64,000 nucleotides of DNA, from assembly GCA_034509755.1 (NCBI GenBank), contig CM067559.1, positions 17,466,501 to 17,530,500 on the forward strand, read 5' to 3'. Source of the DNA: Anisodus tanguticus. Its lineage: Eukaryota; Streptophyta; Magnoliopsida; Solanales; Solanaceae. Shown in pieces: positions 57,686 to 64,000 of this stretch; the stretch's first letter is position 1; each line of letters starts with the position of its first letter. Both the position numbers and the translations under genes were made by a program. Under the pieces are notes generated by a model, which saw only the letters and a program-made list of their open reading frames with translations, was not told the origin of the DNA and searched no databases.

Positions 57686-58417
57686 CTATGTTTCCAGGAA
57701 CTTAACGATTATGTCATCTAAGTAAATCTCCACGCTTCGATCCAACTGATGTTGGAACATCCGCTGGCTCAATTGGTGGAAAGTGGTCCCTGCACTTTTT
57801 AAGCCGAAAGGCATGACATTATAACAGTAAGTCCCATGCTCTATTATGAATAAAGTCTTTTCTTGGTCCAACGGGTCTAACCGTATCAGGTCAAACCCTA
57901 TGGAGACATCCTTGAAACTAAGCAACTCATGTGTGGCCACCACGTCTACAACATGGTCTAGGCTGGGCATGGGGTACAAGCTCCACAAGCAAGCTTTGTT
58001 TAAATCTATTAAATCTAAAAACATTTGAAAAGTATCAGGTTTATTAGGAAGTAACACTATGTTTGCTGGCCAGTCCGGGTATTCTACCTCTCGAACCGCT
58101 CCAGACCTGATAAGTCGGGCCACTTTCCCTTTGACAAATTAACTCTATTCTGGTGACACCGGATGCCTTTTTTATTTAACGGGCTGACACTCCGAGTTGA
58201 CACTCAGCTTGTGAATGGCCAATTTTGGGGGCAAACCTGTGATATCTGACTTTGACCAAATGAAGCTACCTATATTGTTACTCAAAAAATTAACTAAGTT
58301 TTCCCTGAACTTGGGGTTTAAACCTGAGCCCAGGTGTACCTGTTCCTTGAGGCTGTTCGAACGACAAGAGGTCAACTCATGATCTTCAGCCATGGATCTT
58401 CCTGTGTCTGATTCCAC
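57686..58417 (-). pseudogene. RT of the Tat element
   Basis: N-terminal PKFRENLVNFLSNNIGSFIW and LAIHKLSVN (58172-58417), then after a stop ARLIRSGAVREVEYPDWPANIVLLP, DLIDLNKACLWSLYPMPSLDHVVD, FKDVSIGFDLIRLDP, YCYNVMPFGLKSAGTTFHQL and the active site IYLDDIIVK with both aspartates. The thumb region continues in broken frames to 57330. Confidence 0.9.
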
Positions 58418-58779
58418 TGGTTCCTTCTTTCGCTCGATTTCCGAGTTGACTCATAAATCGAGCATATGTGATTACTATCTGTAATTCCCGACTAGTTTAT
58501 CTTTCTCATCAACCAAAGTGATCTCCGCATGATCAAGTACAATGTCTCCCTATACTCTGGCTACTCCCCAGGGCGTTGGGAATTTCATGACTTGATGAAA
58601 GGTAGATATGAATGCCCTCATGGTGTGTAGCCATGGCATTCCCTTTTCAAAGATGTCAAATAAATATTTCAGCGAAACTTCCTTCACGTGGGTGACTAGC
58701 TCGATCTTACCCAAGTCGTTTCGCTAGACAGGTTTTAACCGGTCAAGACCTTTATTATCGGGACCATTTGCCCAGTTAG

Positions 58780-59171
58780 ATACATCTCCTTGATTATGCA
58801 GAGTTGCACAACGTTCGTAACACTACCTAGGTCAACAAGCTTATACTTAATGTTAAATTGAAATAATGGATAGAGATTACCAGAGCATCAGCGTATGGGT
58901 TCTCAATGCTTTTTCTTTCCTCTTTGCTGAATATGATGGGAACTTCGCGCTCATCCCTCATCTTTTTTCTGGATGGATGTGGCCCCTCGTGTTGCTGTAT
59001 TTGAGACACCGCCTTGACTATTTTTCCTCCAACGATCATGTTGATCGCTCCCCGCTGTGCTAGGCGTTCTCGTGAAGTCCTAGTCCATTTTTCTCTGGAG
59101 TATTTAGACTGACTGCTAAATACTTCTATCAAGTGTCCCCTCCTTAGTAGGTTTGCCACCTCATACCTCAA
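58780..59171 (-). pseudogene. Protease region of the Tat element
   Basis: RGAINMIVGGKIVKAVSQIQ and PIIFSKEERKSIENPYADALVISI are the usual pre-protease phrases (ING.I.GG.. and SF...D...I..PHDDALVI). The active site reads KLVDLGSVTNVV near 58845-58805, where DTGSS or DEGSS is usual. Confidence 0.75.
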
Positions 59172-59349
59172 GTTCTTACATTCATTTGTTGAATGGCCCA
59201 GGATCCCGTGGAACTTGTAGCAGTGCTCTACATCCGCACCCTGTTTGTTTGGTTGGACCGAATCGCCATCGGGAACCTGGATTCCTTCATACTTTTCATT
59301 ATCATGACTAGATCCACGGCCTCTACATTAAAGTTGTAAGAGGCCACAC

Positions 59350-59964
59350 TTAGTGGTCTCGAGTCGTTCGTGGGCTTTCTCTGTGGTATCTTTTTTCTAT
59401 CCTAGGCTGACCTTGATTATACCTCGACTTATTCGATCGTCCTTCATGTCTAGATGGCGGTCGAGTTGAATAGGATTTGTACCAACCTCTTGGGTCCCTT
59501 TGTCTGTACATGAGAGTATTATGAGATTTCCCCTGCTTTCCTCTTCCGACTTCTGTCCAGACATCGGCCCTATGATCATCTTCTATCCTCATCTTTGCAG
59601 TATATCTGTTATTCTCTTTGTTCCAGGACTTAGTCGGGAACTCCCTTAAACTCTCCTCTAATTTTCTTGATGCATCCGAACTATTGACGTTCAAGCCGTC
59701 GGTATATGCTGCGGTAGCGCAATCTTCAGGTATTGCTGATAATAGTATTCTCTCCCATTGAAAACATTCCACAAAGGTATGGAGCAATTCGTCCATCATC
59801 TGCTTCACGATGAAGATATCCTTTTTGTGAGTTTTGACCCTCCGGGCCCCAGCATGAGCTTTTACGAATGCATCTGCAAGAGCAGCATAGGAATCAATAG
59901 AGTTTTCATGTAAGAGAGTATACCAAGAAAGTGCTCCATCGCGGCCCGCGTTGCGCCAGACCAT
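59350..59964 (-). pseudogene. gag of the Tat element (5' truncated)
   Basis: Open for 204 codons: GALSWYTLLHENSIDSYAALADAFVKAHAGARRV, KDIFIVKQMMDELLHTFVECFQWERILLSAIPED and NSSDASRKLEESLREFPTKSW, then an Arg-rich basic tail. It begins in mid-domain. The C-terminal CTFHGCIGHSTNEC-like segment follows in a broken frame (59150-59240 has H.C..FH..WAI..TNEC-type residues). Confidence 0.88.
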
Positions 59965-59965
59965 T

Positions 59966-60910
59966 TTTTAGCTAAAAATTTAGTTTGTATTTTTTTAAGG
60001 GTAGTTCGGTCCAGATTTACTTGTACACGGTATAAATATATTATAAACTCATTTTTAAGAGGGCAGTTGAGAACTTTAGACCTATGTAGAGCTTGGAACC
60101 ACCGTGGAGGCCGAAAATTATTTGATTTTACCTCTTGTTCTCCTTACTACTGGTTTTTATGTTTCTTTGTATGAATTGTGGTTTTTCTTCCATGTCTATG
60201 TGGAGCTAAACTACACGTTCTAGGGTTGTGGTAAATAATGAATATTGACGTTTGATGATTATTTTTTTATCTTATTATGAGTTATTGATTTTGATTGTTT
60301 CTTTAATTCTGTGTATAATTGCTAGATTGTTCGGCCAACAGTTAAGTTCTATCGACTATCTAATATACATGCTTGGGAAAGATGTTAGATTAGAAAAGAG
60401 TTTAAAGAGAGTGTGATCTGATTATCCCTACAGTTGGGCTAGGATAGGAATATGCTTAGTCAATGCGTTCAATTAAATATCGTAAATGAATTGCGTTGTT
60501 AACGGGTCAATTCCATAGGAATATAGGTGGCGAACTGTTTTGAATAGACAAGTAGTAGTTCGGGAGAATACTACGAAAGTTAATAATCCAGTTAATTAGC
60601 AATCATCGATAATTCAGATTAAGGGGAAATAGTTTGAGAACTCAGTAGGATTGGTGAACCAATCACAACCCTAGAACATTCGTATCATTTAAACATAAAA
60701 ATCCACTCTTTCTTAGTTAAAGTTCATTATTTATTTTCTTTTATTTTTACTTAGTTTAAAATTATAACCCTCGAATTTTATCTCTTGTTTAGATAATTAG
60801 AATTAATTTAATTTAGTTGACGGTTAATCACAACTCCCTGTGGGTTTGACATCCGATTTCTGAAATCACTATATTATTTTTACGACCGCGTACACTCGTG
60901 TCACCGATTG
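59966..60910 (+). mobile_element. LTR-like remnant
   Basis: Ends with actccctgtgggtttgacatccg and tttttacgaccgcgtacactcgtgt, a phrase typical of the R-U5 end of many plant gypsy LTRs. The start is not defined. Confidence 0.5.
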
Positions 60911-62309
60911 TCGAGGATCCTCATAAAGAGGATGAATTCCCTTTGTCCAAAGCCTAGATATCCCTCTAACAGATGATGTAGAGATACTTTCATTTATTAT
61001 TGTAAACCCTAGTCGTCAATTATATGTGAAAAAATCTTTGTTTCCAACACCCGTAATAGTATATTTATAGGTTAGCATTAGGGTTTTAGGAGAAGAACTA
61101 GTTAATGAGTTAAAGGACTAGTCAACGTCTTTGTAGATGGACCCAACCCAATGATTATTTCCAACAAGGAGGAAAGAAAAAATAAATATTTTGGAAATAT
61201 TCTCAATTCTCAAGATTCAAATTCAAATTTTTTAGTTAAGGATAGAAATATCACATCTATTTCATTGCACCATTTTGTTAGTGATAACAAAATTATTTCT
61301 ACATAATTTGTTAAAATCATCATAGACTGAGTAACCTAATCGTGTTGGTCCTTGACAGAATGACATAGAGCAAAGTCATCACATGCATGAATGATCGTAA
61401 ACCAGTTCACAACGAATTCAACATGCCGATTAATCTATACTATATTAAAAGCATGAACCCTTAAACTTAAAAGTTAAATTACATATTTACCCTTGTTAAA
61501 AAATACTAACTAGAATTACCTAACTAAACTTCTTAAATTAAACCTACAACAGTACTTAACTAAAAGAAAAACTGACAGTGATAGAGAAGCGACGCTTCAA
61601 AAAAAGAAAAAGAAACACTTTCATACGCATTAGTAGAAAACATTTCTCTTCACGAAGAAAACACATCCACGCCTAAGGGAATGCTTCATACCCCTGCGTC
61701 AATAATCAGAAAATTATTTTTACGGGTATGATGATTTTCTTTCTGGTTGTCCCAAAATTTTCTCCTTTCACTTGTATTCGTTAGTCATATGCATTTTGTT
61801 ATCTATGCTGATAATATATAACACTAATTTTAAAGGTGACACTTTATAAAACTATTATCATACTGAATTACCTATTTGCTTATAATTATTTTTCTCTGAT
61901 TTTTTTGCAGACTCTCGTGTAATTGGTTTAATTTTTGTATATGTACATATTCAACATCGGAAGCTTCTTGTGGTTTTATGTGTGGGTGTTACATCATATA
62001 TCATATATATTGTTGGTTGAGGCAGTATTTTTGGGATTTGGTTTTTTTTTTCCAGCCTACAAGCACGCTTAAGAATTTTATTTTAGTGGAATGTTAGCGT
62101 GTGACTATACTTGAAACATGTTGTTAGACACATATATGTGGGTGTGTCTATATATATAAAATTACGCTATAAGGAGGCTCGATCCTTCTATTATATCACC
62201 AAAATTTTACAACAAAACAGAGGAACTCAACCGATTCTCTGTTTAAAGGAAGTTAAATACATCCAGGACCTTTTATAATTAAGAGATACGACCTATATGA
62301 ATGTATATT
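60911..62309. other. Stretch without a recognised gene
   Basis: AT-rich. On the minus strand CTATAAATATACTATTACGGG (61071-61051) looks like a TATA region, perhaps of another LTR. No protein similarity seen. Confidence 0.35.
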
Positions 62310-63740
62310 TATGTCCTAGAGACAATATATATTAGGACAAATGTACTTTATACACATTCGTATTATTATTAATGGAGATTAATATTTTGGCATTTGCAAT
62401 TATTGAATTATTAGTTGATTGTTTATATGCATCCCTAGAGGTTACTTTGTTATTAATAATGTGAGATATTAATATTATAACATAACTCTTAAAATAGCCT
62501 CGACTAATGATCATCAAGAATGGGATATCGATGATATGTGATAAGTCGACATGTGGTCTGCATCACATCTTTAGAGGATGTAGTATGTCTCACCTGCTAC
62601 GAGTAATGGCTAATCGTGATGGACATATGGATACTTTGGAAGTATTGGTATACCCTGCTGATATACTGTTTGTTGTACATGTCTAAAGTATGATCAGCAT
62701 GTGGAAGATAGAATTCCTTAGACTTGAGGTCAATACACACCTTGTCTACATAGTAATATACTTTGATCCTGTCCTAAGCTCAAATGCCTTATAGGTTGAG
62801 ATATGGCTTGTATTGGGTACATTACGATGTGGATTAAAGGTAGTAGTTGAGCCAAGATTAGGATTCATTCCTCGAATGTATATTCAAGAGAACACTCAGC
62901 TTCTCATTGATATTGGGTTGACTAAGTCGTTGGCCAATGCAATAGACATATCTAGAATATGGTCTTGTTGTCAACCATTATAGATGAGATATAATGATCA
63001 AGACATTTGGATAGACATTTGACAAATCCTAAGATTGATCTAGTGTATCGTCAATGAAAGAATTTTATCTTACCACATAGAGGTTAAGTTTACTGGATTC
63101 ATGTAAACGTACTTCACATATTGAGTTCGTCTTGCGGCGCGGTCTAGGAGTTCCGCGTAGACCTTAATTTGATTAGTGTCGATATGAGAAGGCATGTATG
63201 GTCACACTATGTCGATTGTCCTTTCGATCTAAGGATGTATTGAGAGAGTATTAAATATTTGACTTAGAATCGAGATATTTAAATGAATGATGATTGTTTT
63301 AATTAAGTCAAAATTGGATTTTGGATTTAATTAAGAATGTGCTTAAAATTTTTGGGCCAGGCCCAAGGTCAAACCCTAATCCGGTTTGACCTAATTTTTC
63401 ACCTATAAATACAGACCTACACTTCATTATTCATTACACTTGATTTTCATATCATTATTCTAAGTCTTAGAGACTCAGAATCAAAACACTCTTTCGAACC
63501 TCTGCCGGATTTTCTAGCGTTCCAGAGAAGGAATACATTGAAGCTTGGAGCTTGCAATCGAAAGGGCATTCCCGTGCGCACCCACAGTTGATAAAGATTC
63601 CAGATATTGTAAACATGTAAGTACCATTCAAATCTTATGTTTACGGTTTTAAATTACCCTATAGTCAAACAGTTCTACGTTTGTTGGGTTTAAAACAAGT
63701 TTTCAATATCCGCTGCGTACAACAACCCAACAAAAACCCT
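62310..63740 (+). mobile_element. LTR of a copia-like element
   Basis: gtcctagagacaatat just before it is a phrase found at the pol-LTR junction of some plant copia elements. Inside are a TATA box cctataaatacag (63401-63413), a leader with cgaacctctgccgg and an end gttttcaatatccgctgcgtacaacaaccc. There is no clear PBS or pol on either side, so it is a solo or truncated LTR. Confidence 0.5.
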
Positions 63741-64000
63741 ACACTATATAGAATTTCAGATAATATTTAGTGTTAAGAGTCCTATGTTAGTGTCAATCTA
63801 GTATCATCAATGATGAAATGAATTGAGCACAATAATATAATAATAACTCAAAATAACTTGAAATCAACAACAATGAATTCAACAAATTGAAAACACATAC
63901 TAACTTGGTGTCGATAGAGGTCTGCTTGATGCAGTGTCCTAAGTTAAAAATTTGACCCCACTTGTGCTGTAGTTTTACGAACGTCTGTCTAGAGGATACA
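63741..64000. other. Window end, nothing recognised
   Basis: AT-rich, no motif seen. Confidence 0.4.

Larger units (their letters stand above)
48991..59965 (-). mobile_element. Tat-lineage Ty3/gypsy element, 5' truncated
   Basis: Minus-strand order gag (59964-59350), protease (about 58850), RT (58417-57686), RNase H (57319-57017), a second archaeal-type RNase H (56872-56336), integrase (54180-53325), then about 3.8 kb with a plus-strand gene, then a candidate 3' LTR. The second RNase H and the long region between integrase and LTR are marks of the Tat lineage. Gag begins in mid-domain at 59965, so the 5' LTR and start of gag are lost. A solo LTR sits at 54192-56281. Confidence 0.88.

Overview
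The window looks like repeat-rich, gene-poor nuclear DNA of a flowering plant, most likely Solanaceae. This rests on the style of the Ty3/gypsy LTRs (TGTAAC...CCGTACTTTC starts and GGTTTGGGTCGTGACA ends), on copies of MITE families I associate with Solanaceae, and on the lack of any bacterial gene organisation. The family assignment is an inference. Almost every long reading frame belongs to a transposable element, and nearly all are broken by stops and frameshifts.

Layout. 1-2.2 kb: a copia RT relic, then copy A of a duplicated segment holding a tiny minus-strand gene (1580-1723, 47 codons). 3.2-3.6 kb: RNase H relic. 3.85-6.84 kb: TRIM-like short-LTR elements with an LTR-less copia pol fragment inside one LTR. 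7.04-7.55 kb: five-unit ~90 bp tandem repeat. 8.70-17.81 kb: a complete but dead Tekay-type gypsy element with ~2 kb LTRs. 18.94-24.03 kb: full-length copia element (minus strand, TSD aaaac). 24.5-27.8 kb: gypsy remnant with a 2.9 kb LTR. 27.8-29.1 kb: end of a CACTA transposon. 29.1-35.9 kb: gypsy LTR and gag relics and a 745 bp duplication. 35.91-40.80 kb: a second full-length copia element (minus strand, TSD aatag) with almost identical LTRs. 41.5-43.8 kb: a short duplication, one copy of which carries a solo LTR with a perfect TSD. 43.9-45.3 kb: gypsy pol relic. 45.37-46.73 kb: copy B of the small-gene segment (45824-45967), with a MITE in its promoter side. 47.9-48.8 kb: probable mitochondrial DNA insertion. 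49.0-60.0 kb: a Tat-lineage gypsy element (minus strand) with a second RNase H, a solo LTR inside it, and a plus-strand gene of its own behind its integrase. 60-64 kb: LTR remnants.

The most interesting host-like signal is the pair of 47-codon reading frames about 44 kb apart. They have the same length, no indels, mostly silent differences, a conserved TATA box and a conserved pair of W-boxes. I read them as a tandem-duplicated small-protein gene whose copies were pushed apart by nested retrotransposons. The second is the antisense gene inside the Tat element, which has a TATA box of its own and a possible intron.
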